Positions 1-7,851 of a DNA stretch of 37,809 bases are shown here, one piece after another. Where the stretch lies: contig CAMUFJ010000017.1 in assembly GCA_947088135.1 (NCBI GenBank), forward strand, positions 1-37,809. Direction: 5' to 3'. Position 1 is the first letter of the stretch. The number at the start of each line of letters is the position of its first letter. A program made the position numbers and the translations under genes. The stretch comes from an uncultured Clostridia bacterium (GTDB taxonomy: Bacteria; Bacillota; Clostridia; Christensenellales; Borkfalkiaceae). The notes beneath the pieces are model-generated. The model was not told the origin of the DNA. It worked only from the letters and a program-made list of their open reading frames with translations, and did not search any database.

Positions 1-26
1 GAGAAATTTTTACAAAGGGTACGGAT

Positions 27-1241
27 ATGGAAATTTTGGAAATGTTGCAGGCGCACGGTCAGGGGGACTTGTTGCGCTTTTACGAAGAGTTAAACGAAGA
101 ACAAAGAGCGCGTTTTACGGCGCAGTTAAAAAATATCGATTGGTCGCTCTTAGAGGAAATCGATAAGCCCGAACGCAAGAATTTGGGCAAAATCGAACCG
201 ATCGAGGGAATGAGCGTCGCCGATATCCAAGCCCGAAAGGATGAGTTGGAAGAGGCGGGAAAAGCGGCGATCCGTGCGGGCAAGGTTTGCGCGGTGTTGC
301 TCGCGGGCGGCATGGGCACGCGGCTCGGCTCGTCCGCGCCCAAAGGGTGCTATAATATCGGGCTCACCCGCGAGCTGTATATTTTCGAACAACTCGTCCG
401 CAATTTGCAGGATAGCGTAAAAGCGTGCGGCGCGGGAATCCCGCTTCTTATCATGACAAGCGAGAGGAACGACGCCGAAACCCGCGCCTTTTTCGAGAAG
501 CACGGTTATTTCGGTTATCCCGCTTCGCTCGTGCGCTTTTTTCCGCAGGAAATGGCGATTTGCGTGGGGTTCGATCAAAAAATCCTTTTGGAGGAAAAGG
601 GTGCGCTTGCGCTCTCGCCGAACGGCAACGGAGGGTGGTACTCCTCCCTCGTCAAAGCGGGACTTTTGGAGGACGGGCTGTTAAAGGGCGTGGAGTGGTT
701 CAACGTGTTCGCGGTAGACAACGTGTTGCAGAGGATCGCCGATCCCGTTTTTGTCGGCGCGGCGATTTTGAGCGGAAAACAATGCGGCGCGAAGGTGGTG
801 CGCAAAGCTTGCCCCGAGGAACGGGTGGGCGTGTTGTGTCTGCGCGGCGGGCTTCCCGACGTCATCGAATATTACGAACTTCCTAAGGAGCTTGCTTATC
901 TCAAAGATAAAGCGGGAAATTTGCTTTATTCCTACGGTGTGATCCTCAATTATTTGTTCCGTGCCAAAACACTGAAAACGCTGTCGGGCGAGAAGATTCC
1001 CGTACACGTGGTAAAAAAGAAGGCGGCGCATCTCGACAAAGCGGGGAACAAAGTGATTCCGCAGAGCGAGAACGCCTACAAATTCGAAACGCTCATTTTG
1101 GATATGGTGCGTCTATCGGGGAGTTGTTTACCCTTCGAGGTGGAGCGGGAGCGGGAGTTTGCGCCCGTGAAAAATTTAAACGGGGTGGATAGCGTGGATA
1201 CGGCGCGCGTCCTCCTTCAAAAAAACGGAGTGGATTTATGA
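27..1241 (+). CDS. UDP-sugar (UDPGP-family) pyrophosphorylase
   Basis: This 404-residue protein carries the nucleotidyltransferase signature LAGGMGTRLG at residues 92-101, followed by PKG at 105-107, as in the UDPGP family (UDP-GlcNAc and UTP-glucose-1-phosphate uridylyltransferases of the UAP1/UGP type). Such enzymes join UTP and a sugar-1-phosphate into a UDP-sugar in the cytoplasm. The helical N-terminal extension of about 80 residues is also typical of the UDPGP type and unlike GalU or GlmU. The ATG is preceded by an AAAGGG ribosome site about 7 bases upstream. The stop overlaps the next start as ATGA, so the two are translationally coupled. Whether the substrate is GlcNAc-1-P, GalNAc-1-P or glucose-1-P cannot be read from the sequence. 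Confidence 0.85.
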   Translation: MEILEMLQAHGQGDLLRFYEELNEEQRARFTAQLKNIDWSLLEEIDKPERKNLGKIEPIEGMSVADIQARKDELEEAGKAAIRAGKVCAVLLAGGMGTRLGSSAPKGCYNIGLTRELYIFEQLVRNLQDSVKACGAGIPLLIMTSERNDAETRAFFEKHGYFGYPASLVRFFPQEMAICVGFDQKILLEEKGALALSPNGNGGWYSSLVKAGLLEDGLLKGVEWFNVFAVDNVLQRIADPVFVGAAILSGKQCGAKVVRKACPEERVGVLCLRGGLPDVIEYYELPKELAYLKDKAGNLLYSYGVILNYLFRAKTLKTLSGEKIPVHVVKKKAAHLDKAGNKVIPQSENAYKFETLILDMVRLSGSCLPFEVEREREFAPVKNLNGVDSVDTARVLLQKNGVDL

Positions 1242-1594
1242 CGGAAAAAACGGGAGAGATCTCTGCAAATCAAGCGGAATTCGTAGCGCTGTTGTACGAA
1301 CTTGCAGGCACGCTCAAAGAGATGTTCGAGAGCGGGAACGGGGAGCTCATCGGCAAGCTCAATAAAACGGTGAAGCAAATGTATCACGTTCAGCGGGACA
1401 GCAACGAGGACGTTATGAAGCTCATTGCACCCGATTGCGAGGTGCTCTATAAAAACGTGGACATGACGACGGCGGTTTTGCGCACTACGGATAACGGCGT
1501 TATAGACGACGGAGCGCGAAAAGCGATCGGCAAATTTTTGCACAATATTAACGAGGCGGTCGTGAATATCGCAACCGTGTTCGGCTTGGTGTAA
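1238..1594 (+). CDS. Unknown small helical protein
   Basis: I do not recognise this 118-residue protein. It has no signal peptide, no membrane segment and no cysteine cluster (a single Cys), and it appears mostly alpha-helical with charged and hydrophobic residues alternating. Its ATG overlaps the pyrophosphorylase stop (ATGA), and the next gene starts 3 bases after its stop, so it is embedded in an operon. Codon use matches its neighbours, which supports a real gene. Function unknown. Confidence 0.75.
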   Translation: MTEKTGEISANQAEFVALLYELAGTLKEMFESGNGELIGKLNKTVKQMYHVQRDSNEDVMKLIAPDCEVLYKNVDMTTAVLRTTDNGVIDDGARKAIGKFLHNINEAVVNIATVFGLV

Positions 1595-1597
1595 CTT

Positions 1598-2839
1598 ATG
1601 GCAAAGAAGAGAAAAAAAGCGAAAAAACTTTCTTTGGGGTTTATCGCCCTCATTTTGGTCGTCGCAATCGCGGCGTTGGCTTTTTATTACTTTTTCGTCT
1701 ATAAAAAACAGCAGGACGTTCCCGCGGGCGATACGGGTGATAAGACCCAAACGCCCGAAGCAGGCGATATTAAGGAGATCTCCTCGGCGGATCTATCCAT
1801 ACATTTTTTGGAACTCGGTGTACATAATGCGGGGGACTGCGTTCTCATCAAGTGCGGAAATACGGAAGTTTTGATCGACGCGGGTGCAAAGAAAAGCACT
1901 GCGCCCACCCAAAAAATGATCGATTACGTTGCGGATTACTGTACGGACGGCGTGTTGGAGTACGTGATCGCCACGCACGCCCATGAAGATCATATCGCGG
2001 GACTTGTCGGGCAGGTAAAGGACGAGTCCCGTACGGGCTTTTTATATCAATATAAAATCGGCACGATCATTGAATTTTCGGGGCACAACACGAACAGCGG
2101 GATTTATAACGACTACGTAACGGCGGTAACGGCTTGTAAGGATAAGGGGACGAAAGTTTACAGCGCGCTCGAATGCACGAAGGGCGAAAACGGTGCAAAA
2201 GCGACTTACTATCTCGACGAAGCGCAAACGATATCCATGAATATTCTTTACCAAAAGTATTACGAGCAAAAATCGTCGAGCGAGAATAACTATTCGGTTT
2301 GTATGCTTCTGACGCAACAGCTCGGCGCTCGGCAAAACAACTATCTTTTCACGGGGGATTTAGAGGGTGCGGGCGAGAAATCGCTCGTAGAAAGCAATCC
2401 GGATCTCCCGCATTGCGTTTTGTATAAGGGAGGGCATCACGGTTCGTCTACATCTTCGAACGACGTGCTGTTGAACAAGATTACGCCCGAAAATATCGCT
2501 ATTTGCACCTGTGCCGGTACCTACGAATATGCCGACAAACCGAACAAAGACCCCGACAATCTCAAACCCGAAAATGCGCTTAATACGTTCCCTACGCAGG
2601 AAGCGATAGACAGAATGAGCAAGCATACGGAAAAAATTTACGTTACAACGCTCGGGATCTTAAACGATGACTATTCCACCAAGGAATTTGTTTCCATGAA
2701 CGGCGATATCGTATTTTATTACGGAAAAGGCGCGGAGGAAACGGAAAAACGGCTCAAACTTTGGTGCAGTAATAATACGACGGTTTTAAAGGATACGGAT
2801 TGGTTTCAAAAAAACCGTACTTGGGGCACGGCGGGGTAA
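1598..2839 (+). CDS. Membrane-anchored metallo-beta-lactamase-fold hydrolase (ComEC C-terminal-like)
   Basis: The protein (413 aa) begins with a lysine-rich stretch and one hydrophobic segment (about residues 11-34), then a Thr/Pro/Gly-rich linker, so the catalytic domain should be outside the cell on a single N-terminal anchor. The metallo-beta-lactamase metal motif THAHEDH is at residues 126-132, with LIDAG near 92-96, a later FTGD and GGHHGSS, as in ComEC/Rec2-type hydrolase domains. The domain is presumably a metal-dependent hydrolase; related domains act on nucleic acid or phosphodiesters, but the substrate here is unknown. There is no competence channel domain, so this is not ComEC itself. 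It lies between a small unknown gene and recX. Confidence 0.82.
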   Translation: MAKKRKKAKKLSLGFIALILVVAIAALAFYYFFVYKKQQDVPAGDTGDKTQTPEAGDIKEISSADLSIHFLELGVHNAGDCVLIKCGNTEVLIDAGAKKSTAPTQKMIDYVADYCTDGVLEYVIATHAHEDHIAGLVGQVKDESRTGFLYQYKIGTIIEFSGHNTNSGIYNDYVTAVTACKDKGTKVYSALECTKGENGAKATYYLDEAQTISMNILYQKYYEQKSSSENNYSVCMLLTQQLGARQNNYLFTGDLEGAGEKSLVESNPDLPHCVLYKGGHHGSSTSSNDVLLNKITPENIAICTCAGTYEYADKPNKDPDNLKPENALNTFPTQEAIDRMSKHTEKIYVTTLGILNDDYSTKEFVSMNGDIVFYYGKGAEETEKRLKLWCSNNTTVLKDTDWFQKNRTWGTAG

Positions 2840-2841
2840 AT

Positions 2842-3459
2842 ATGGCGGAAATTACGGCGATCACCCCGCAGAAAAAGGACAAAACCCGCTGTAATATCGA
2901 GGTGGACGGCAGATTTTATTGCGGTATGAAGCTCGAAACGGTGATGCAAAACCGCTTAAAGGCGGGTATGAGCGTCACGCCCGAATCGCTTTCCGCCATG
3001 CAATTGCAAAGCGAAAAGCAGACCGCGCTCGATAAGGCGCTCACCCACATTTCCGTAAGCATGAAGACGGAGCGACAAGTGCGGGATTATCTCAAAAAAA
3101 AGGGGTATTTGGAGGACGTTTGCGACTTCGTGCTCGAAAAAATGCGCGGGTACGCCTTAGTGGACGATCTGCAATACGCACAGCGTTATGCGGAGAGCGC
3201 GGGAAAGAAAAAGGGCGCGCGGCTTATCGCGGCAGAACTCAAACGCAAGGGCGTGAGCGACGAGAGCATTCGGGAAGCCGTTTCGCAAATGGAAGACGGC
3301 ACGGACTCCGCCAAGCGGGTGCTTGAACGATATCTCAGAGGTAAAGAGATCAACCGCGATACTTTGCGCAAGGCGTACGGACATTTGATTTCCAAGGGGT
3401 TCGATTACGACACCGTGCAGAGCGTTCTGCGCGCGCTCGGGGAGGAAGATGAAGATTGA
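2842..3459 (+). CDS. recX: Regulatory protein RecX
   Basis: This 205-residue basic, helical protein contains the three-helix repeats of RecX, for instance the stretch TERQVRDYLKKKGY followed by a DDLQYAQRYAES-type segment and a LIAAELKRKGV repeat. RecX binds RecA filaments and limits recombinase activity in the cytoplasm. I chose the ATG at 2842 because it lies 3 bases after the upstream stop with GGCGGGG as the ribosome site. The in-frame codons back to 2800 overlap the preceding gene and do not resemble the family. The last bases overlap the start of birA, so the two are coupled. No recA gene is in the window. Confidence 0.85.
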   Translation: MAEITAITPQKKDKTRCNIEVDGRFYCGMKLETVMQNRLKAGMSVTPESLSAMQLQSEKQTALDKALTHISVSMKTERQVRDYLKKKGYLEDVCDFVLEKMRGYALVDDLQYAQRYAESAGKKKGARLIAAELKRKGVSDESIREAVSQMEDGTDSAKRVLERYLRGKEINRDTLRKAYGHLISKGFDYDTVQSVLRALGEEDED

Positions 3460-4129
3460 ACTTTTGGAGGAAATCTCCTCCACGAACGACTATATCAAAC
3501 GCTATTTGGAGCGCGAAGAGGATACGATCGTTTCCGCAAAACGGCAGACGGGAGGAAAGGGCACCAAGGGGCGCAGTTTTTTATCGGACGAGGGCGGAGT
3601 ATATTTTTCCGCGCTCACCTTTTATAAAAACGTGCCCGCCTGCGACGCGTTCCGCGTGATGACGCATGCCGCCGTTGCCGTTTGCCGTACGGCGGAATCT
3701 TTCGGCGTCTTCCCCGAAATCAAGTGGGCGAACGACGTTTTTGCGGGAGGCAGAAAGCTTGCGGGCATTCTCATCGAAAACGTGTTTCGCGGCGCGCTTT
3801 TGTATGCGAGCATCGTGGGCATCGGCTTGAACGCGGAAAACGACGTGTCCGCGCTGGGCGGGATCGCCGTAAGCCTTTCCGAGCTCGCGGGCAGAAAAAT
3901 TTCCGCAGACGAGGCGCGGGAAACGCTCATAAAAGAGTATTTGCGGGAGAGCACGTTCGAAGACTATCTTTCCCGCGTGCGCTTTTTGGGGCGGACGGTG
4001 CAGGTCACGGAGGGCGAACGGCAATATTTCGCCACGGCGAAAGAAATACTCGGCGACGGGCGTTTGCTCATCGAAGAGAACGGAGCTTTGCGCGCGCTGT
4101 CTGCGGCGGAAATCGGAATCAAGCTGTAA
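3449..4129 (+). CDS. birA: Biotin--[acetyl-CoA-carboxylase] ligase, no DNA-binding domain
   Basis: The enzyme activates biotin with ATP and attaches it to the lysine of biotin carboxyl carrier proteins. Visible motifs are the biotinyl-AMP loop GGKGTKGR (residues 35-42), KWANDV (92-97, for the usual KWPNDI), KLAGILIE (103-110) and GIGLN. At 226 residues it begins directly with the catalytic domain (ISSTNDY) and ends with a short SH3-like C-terminal domain. The N-terminal helix-turn-helix of bifunctional repressors is absent, so this copy should be enzyme only. The ATG overlaps the end of recX by 11 bases. Confidence 0.9.
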   Translation: MKIELLEEISSTNDYIKRYLEREEDTIVSAKRQTGGKGTKGRSFLSDEGGVYFSALTFYKNVPACDAFRVMTHAAVAVCRTAESFGVFPEIKWANDVFAGGRKLAGILIENVFRGALLYASIVGIGLNAENDVSALGGIAVSLSELAGRKISADEARETLIKEYLRESTFEDYLSRVRFLGRTVQVTEGERQYFATAKEILGDGRLLIEENGALRALSAAEIGIKL

Positions 4130-4141
4130 AGAGGTGCTATT

Positions 4142-5578
4142 GTGAAATTTTCTTTTACAAACATTCAGATGAGGGAGGCGGACGCGCGGACGATCGGAAG
4201 CGGAACGCCCTCGTTAAAGCTGATGGAACGGGCGGGAGAGGCGCTCGCGAAGGCGGTGCGGAGCGCAATGGAAAGGCTCGGGATCGGCGACGTGCTCTTT
4301 GTATGCGGGGGAGGGAACAACGGCGGCGACGGGTTCGTCGCGGCGCGTATTCTGCACGACAGCGGTGTGGACGTGCAGGTTTTGTGCATTGCCGAAAAGT
4401 TTTCCGACGACTGTGCGGCGGTAAAAAAGCGTTTCCGCGGCGACGTCGTCGGGCGCATTCCCCGCAGGAGGTATGCGCTCATCGTAGACTGTATTTTCGG
4501 AACGGGGCTTTCCCGCGCGCCTGCGGGGACGGAGCGGCTGCTCATCGATTTTATCAACGACAGCGGGGCGTACGTCGTCGCCTGCGATTTGCCCAGCGGG
4601 CTCAAAGAGGGGGGTGTTGCTTTCACTCATTGCGTGCGCGCCGACGAAACGCTTACGCTCGGTTACTATAAAAATTCTCTGTTGCTTGCGGACGGGGCCG
4701 ATCATGCGGGAAAAATCACCGTTGCCGACATCGGCATCGCTTCCGCCGTCAAAGGTGCGGAGATTTGGGAGAATACCGACGTAAAAACGTTTTTCCCCAA
4801 ACGGCTTTCCAATTCCCACAAGGGCAAATACGGCAACGCCTGTATGATAGCGGGCGAAAAGATGGGCGGGGCGGCTCTGCTTTCTGCGGGCGCGTGTTTA
4901 AAATCGGGCGCGGGCTATACCCGACTGTACTTGCCCGAGCGTTACGCTTCGGCGGCTGTGGAGCGGTATCCTGCGTGTATCGTGCGTCCGTTTAACGGCT
5001 TGGAAGAGGAGATTTTGCGGGCGGACAGCATTGCCGTCGGTATGGGCATGGGGGTGAGCAAAGAGCTTTATGGCTTGATAAAGCAACTTTTACTTTCCTA
5101 TCGCGGGACGCTGATCCTCGACGCCGACGCGCTCGGCGCTCTGGCAATCTACGGTGCGGAAATTCTCAAACAAAAAAAATGCCGCGTCGTGCTTACGCCT
5201 CACCTCGGGGAGTTTTCCAAGCTTTCGGGCGAGAGTGTGGAGAGCTTGCAAAACGCGCCCGTGGGAGCGGCGACGGCGTATGCGCAAAAGTACGCCGTAA
5301 CCGTACTTCTCAAAAACAATAGAAGCATCGTAACGAACGGCGAGCGGACGGCGATCAACGTCACGGGTTCGCCCGCGCTTGCAAAGGGCGGGAGCGGCGA
5401 CGTGCTCTCGGGGATCGTCGCGGCTCTTGCGGCGCGCATTCCCGTATTCGAGGCGTGCTGTGCGGGGTCTTATTTGTTGGGGAGAGCAGGAGAAATTTCT
5501 GCGGAGCGTTTGGGGGAATATTGCTCGGACGCGACGGACGTTATCGACTGTATTCCTTCCGCAATCGCAAACTTATGA
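4142..5578 (+). CDS. nnr: Bifunctional NAD(P)H-hydrate epimerase / ADP-dependent dehydratase
   Basis: A fusion of the YjeF N-terminal epimerase domain (about residues 1-210, with GGGNNGGDGFVAARIL at 56-71) and the ribokinase-like dehydratase domain (about 220-478, with GKYGNACMIAG, LTPHLGEF and a GSGDVL motif at 417-422 whose Asp420 is the expected catalytic base). Together they repair hydrated NADH and NADPH in the cytoplasm. The start is GTG at 4142, with AAGAGGTG about 8 bases upstream; the next ATG downstream would truncate the epimerase fold. The 478-residue length is normal for the fused form. It is the last gene of the run that begins at position 27. Confidence 0.92.
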   Translation: MKFSFTNIQMREADARTIGSGTPSLKLMERAGEALAKAVRSAMERLGIGDVLFVCGGGNNGGDGFVAARILHDSGVDVQVLCIAEKFSDDCAAVKKRFRGDVVGRIPRRRYALIVDCIFGTGLSRAPAGTERLLIDFINDSGAYVVACDLPSGLKEGGVAFTHCVRADETLTLGYYKNSLLLADGADHAGKITVADIGIASAVKGAEIWENTDVKTFFPKRLSNSHKGKYGNACMIAGEKMGGAALLSAGACLKSGAGYTRLYLPERYASAAVERYPACIVRPFNGLEEEILRADSIAVGMGMGVSKELYGLIKQLLLSYRGTLILDADALGALAIYGAEILKQKKCRVVLTPHLGEFSKLSGESVESLQNAPVGAATAYAQKYAVTVLLKNNRSIVTNGERTAINVTGSPALAKGGSGDVLSGIVAALAARIPVFEACCAGSYLLGRAGEISAERLGEYCSDATDVIDCIPSAIANL

Positions 5579-5587
5579 TTAATTTGG

Positions 5588-5616
5588 TTGCTTTTTTTGC
5601 AAAAGTTTGATAGAAT
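5588..5616 (+). promoter_or_regulatory. Candidate sigma-A promoter for the TM1266-like/ABC operon
   Basis: TTGCTT (5588-5593) and TAGAAT (5611-5616) are separated by 17 bases. The predicted transcript start is near 5623, eight bases before the left arm of the leader helix at 5631, a typical layout for a cis-acting RNA leader. Confidence 0.55.
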
Positions 5617-5630
5617 AAAATTACAATGTA

Positions 5631-5720
5631 CCCTAAACGGAAAGTTTTACTGACTGCAAAGGGCTGAAAAGAACGTTTGCGCGGTTTTTCCGCGTGCTTT
5701 CCTTTCGCCCGCGTTTAGGG
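5631..5720 (+). ncRNA. Candidate structured 5' leader (riboswitch-like), class unknown
   Basis: A perfect 9-bp helix, CCCTAAACG (5631-5639) with CGTTTAGGG (5712-5720), closes about 70 bases. Inside it a hairpin CGCGG-TTTTT-CCGCG (5680-5694) is clear, and GGAAAG (5639-5644) can pair with CTTTCC (5697-5702) as an inner or alternative helix. The closing helix ends one base before the GGAGG ribosome site (5722-5726) of the next gene, so the fold could gate translation. I could not match it to any riboswitch consensus I know (TPP, cobalamin, Moco, SAM, guanidine, c-di-GMP and others). A 13-codon ORF (5626-5667) overlaps the left arm but has no biased composition. Confidence 0.4.
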
Positions 5721-5735
5721 CGGAGGGATTTTTTT

Positions 5736-5984
5736 ATGGAAGAAAAAAGAATCGCGGTGCTTTCCGTTTTGGTGGAAAACAAGGGAGAGGTCGCCGCGCT
5801 CAACGGCTATCTTTCCGAATACGGGGAATATATCGTGGCGAGAATGGGTATTCCTTACAGGGAGAAGAACGTATCGGTGCTCTCCGTGGTGCTGGACGCG
5901 CCCGTGCCCGTCGTAAACGCGCTCACGGGAAAGCTCGGCAAGCTCGCGGGCGTTACCGCAAAAACGCTGTTCAGCAAAATATGA
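5736..5984 (+). CDS. TM1266-family (iron-only hydrogenase system) putative regulator
   Basis: An 82-residue protein with a beta-alpha-beta-beta-alpha-beta ACT/NikR-like layout (RIAVLSVLVEN, then YIVARMGIPY, then VSVLSVVLDAPVPVVNALTGKLGKL). This matches the small TM1266-type family often found next to [FeFe]-hydrogenase maturation genes. It is proposed to be a ligand-sensing regulator, but I know of no proven ligand. The ATG at 5736 has GGAGG at 5722-5726. It heads an operon with a substrate-binding lipoprotein, permease and ATPase. No hydrogenase or HydEFG gene is in the window, so a link to hydrogenase is family knowledge only. Confidence 0.7.
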   Translation: MEEKRIAVLSVLVENKGEVAALNGYLSEYGEYIVARMGIPYREKNVSVLSVVLDAPVPVVNALTGKLGKLAGVTAKTLFSKI

Positions 5985-5994
5985 TGCGCGCCGT

Positions 5995-6009
5995 TTCCCC
6001 TAAGGGGAA
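5995..6009 (+). other. Short intercistronic hairpin
   Basis: TTCCCC (5995-6000) and GGGGAA (6004-6009) form a tight hairpin with a 3-base loop in the 70-base gap between the TM1266-like gene and the lipoprotein gene. There is no U-run, so it is more likely an mRNA-stability or processing element than a terminator. Confidence 0.4.
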
Positions 6010-6054
6010 GTTAAACGCGTATCGGCAAATCGAAAACAAATCGGAGGTATTCAT

Positions 6055-7092
6055 ATGAAGAAGCAACTTGTATGCGCCTTGGCGGCGTGTGTTTGCATGG
6101 CGGCGTTTGCCGCGGGGTGCGGAGAACAAAAAGGGGAGGGAGGGGATAACGCTCCCGATCCCGTCTATTCGGTGTTTGCGCCCGACGGCGCGCCCGCGCT
6201 CGGGCTCGCAAACGGGATCGCGCAGACGACGGCGGATTTCGAATATCACGTCGTCGCGTCCAATCTCATTCAGGCGCAGGTAACGGGCGCGTCGCCCGCG
6301 GCGGATTTTTGCGTGCTTCCCGTCAATCTTGCAAGCAAGCTTTTGGGAACGGGCGAAACTTATAAAATGCTCGGCACGGTGACGCATGGAAATATTTTCC
6401 TGCTGACGACGGGGGAGAACGAAACGGTGACGGCGCAGAACGTTGCCTCCCTTAAAGGGAAAACGGTGGGGGTGGTACAGCTTGCAAACGTGCCGGGGCT
6501 CACCTTCCAAGCCGCTCTTTCGGGCTTGGGCGTAGCGTATCAGACCATCGCAAATTTGGAGGCGGAGAAGGCGGCGGACAAAGTCAATCTTTTGCAGATG
6601 GGCACCGATGCTTCCAACGTGACCCCCGCTTACGGGTGCGATTACTATTTGTGTCCCGAGCCCGCCGTTACGGCGAAAATCAAGGGGACGGCAAACACGC
6701 CTAAGCCGTTCAGGCTTGCGGGCAGTTTACAGGAAATTTACGGCGGGGAAGAAGGGTATCCGCAGGCAGTGCTCGTTGCCAAGAGCAGTATTTTGCAAAA
6801 CAATAAAGCAGTCGCGGATAAACTGATTTCCTATTTTGCGGGGAATGCGGAGTATCTTGCAAACGCTTCCGCGGCGACGGTGCTCGGACTTTTGGACGGC
6901 GTGCGCGCGGACGGGCTTACGCCTGCGTTTACGGATAAAAATTTCAACGAAACGGTCATTGCGAACTGTTCCGTCCGTTTTGTTCCCTCTCGGGACTGCA
7001 AAGCGGAGGTGAATACCTTCCTCGAAAAACTCGCGGGGGTCAAAGCGGACAGCGTTTCCGCCGTTGCGGACGCCTTTTACTATCTCGGATAA
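6055..7092 (+). CDS. ABC transporter substrate-binding lipoprotein (NMT1/SsuA-like)
   Basis: The protein (345 aa) begins with a lipoprotein signal peptide: basic MKKQ, a hydrophobic core, then an Ala-Ala-Gly-Cys lipobox with Cys22 as the lipidated residue. The mature part is a periplasmic-binding-type fold resembling the NMT1/nitrate-sulfonate-taurine group: an APDGAPALGLANGIAQ opening, a LPVNLASKLL segment and a SLKGKTVGVVQLANVPG segment at the domain crossover. It should deliver a small organic solute to the permease encoded next. The ATG has GGAGG 8 bases upstream, and its stop is immediately followed by the permease ATG. The substrate is not evident. Confidence 0.85.
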   Translation: MKKQLVCALAACVCMAAFAAGCGEQKGEGGDNAPDPVYSVFAPDGAPALGLANGIAQTTADFEYHVVASNLIQAQVTGASPAADFCVLPVNLASKLLGTGETYKMLGTVTHGNIFLLTTGENETVTAQNVASLKGKTVGVVQLANVPGLTFQAALSGLGVAYQTIANLEAEKAADKVNLLQMGTDASNVTPAYGCDYYLCPEPAVTAKIKGTANTPKPFRLAGSLQEIYGGEEGYPQAVLVAKSSILQNNKAVADKLISYFAGNAEYLANASAATVLGLLDGVRADGLTPAFTDKNFNETVIANCSVRFVPSRDCKAEVNTFLEKLAGVKADSVSAVADAFYYLG

Positions 7093-7851
7093 ATGAAGCG
7101 GTTTAAAATCCAAAAAAACTTTATATTTTCCCTGTTTTCCGTTGTGTTTTTGTGGCTGTTTTGGCTGATCGCCTATTTTATCGTGCGCAACGACTATTTG
7201 TTGCCTTCGGTATGGGATACTCTGCGGGAAACGGGACGGCTCATGGGTACGGGAGAATTTTGGCGGGCATTCGGCGGAACGCTCCTGCGTACGCTTGTAG
7301 CGTTTGTGCTTTCCCTCGTTTCGGGAACGGGGCTCGCCGTGACTGCACGGCTCTTTACGGGCGTGCGAGCCTTTTTTGCACCCATCGTTTCCGTGCTGAG
7401 GAGCTTGCCTACCGTGGCGGTTATTCTCGTGATACTGCTTTGGACTTCCCCTGCGGTCGCGCCCGTTATCGTGAGTATGCTCGTATTACTGCCCGCCGTG
7501 TACTCGGCGGCACTCTCCGCGCTCGACGAAGTGCAAGAGGAGTACGGCGAACTCATTCGCGCGTTCCGCGTGGGCAAGGCGCGCAGCGCGGTAAAGTTCT
7601 ATTTGCCCTTGGCTGCGCCGCCCGTATTGGGGCAGGCGGGCGGGATCTTTTCTTTGGGATTAAAGATCACGGTATCGGGAGAAGTACTCGCTTCCACTTA
7701 CCGCAGTCTTGGCGGAATGATGCAGGAAGCGAAAATGTACGTGCAGATGCCCGCGCTTTTGGCGCTCACGCTCGTAACCGTTTTAACGGGATTTTTACTC
7801 GAAGGGCTATGCAGGCTTGCCTGCCGTTTGCTTGTGAGGTGGAGAAGATGA
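7093..7851 (+). CDS. ABC transporter permease, NitT/TauT-type
   Basis: A 252-residue membrane protein with about six hydrophobic helices. The EAA-like loop that docks the ATPase is visible as LIRAFRVGKARSAVKFYLP, about 100 residues before the C-terminus. Family resemblance is to the SsuC/TauC/nitrate permeases of the BPD_transp_1 fold. The ATG at 7093 directly abuts the lipoprotein stop, and its own stop overlaps the ATPase start as ATGA. All three importer parts should therefore be made in step. Confidence 0.87.
   Translation: MKRFKIQKNFIFSLFSVVFLWLFWLIAYFIVRNDYLLPSVWDTLRETGRLMGTGEFWRAFGGTLLRTLVAFVLSLVSGTGLAVTARLFTGVRAFFAPIVSVLRSLPTVAVILVILLWTSPAVAPVIVSMLVLLPAVYSAALSALDEVQEEYGELIRAFRVGKARSAVKFYLPLAAPPVLGQAGGIFSLGLKITVSGEVLASTYRSLGGMMQEAKMYVQMPALLALTLVTVLTGFLLEGLCRLACRLLVRWRR

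Noticed and set aside
3682..4671. 329-codon plus-strand ORF overlapping birA and nnr
   Set aside because: Arg-rich alternative frame across two well-identified genes.
5626..5667. 13-codon leader ORF before the TM1266-like gene
   Set aside because: It starts near the predicted +1 but has no run of one amino acid, no ribosome site and no following terminator, so chance is likelier.
5631..5720. TPP riboswitch before the NMT1-like importer
   Set aside because: GGGCTGAAAA faintly recalls one TPP segment, but the second half (CCTGATCTGG and the following core) is absent.
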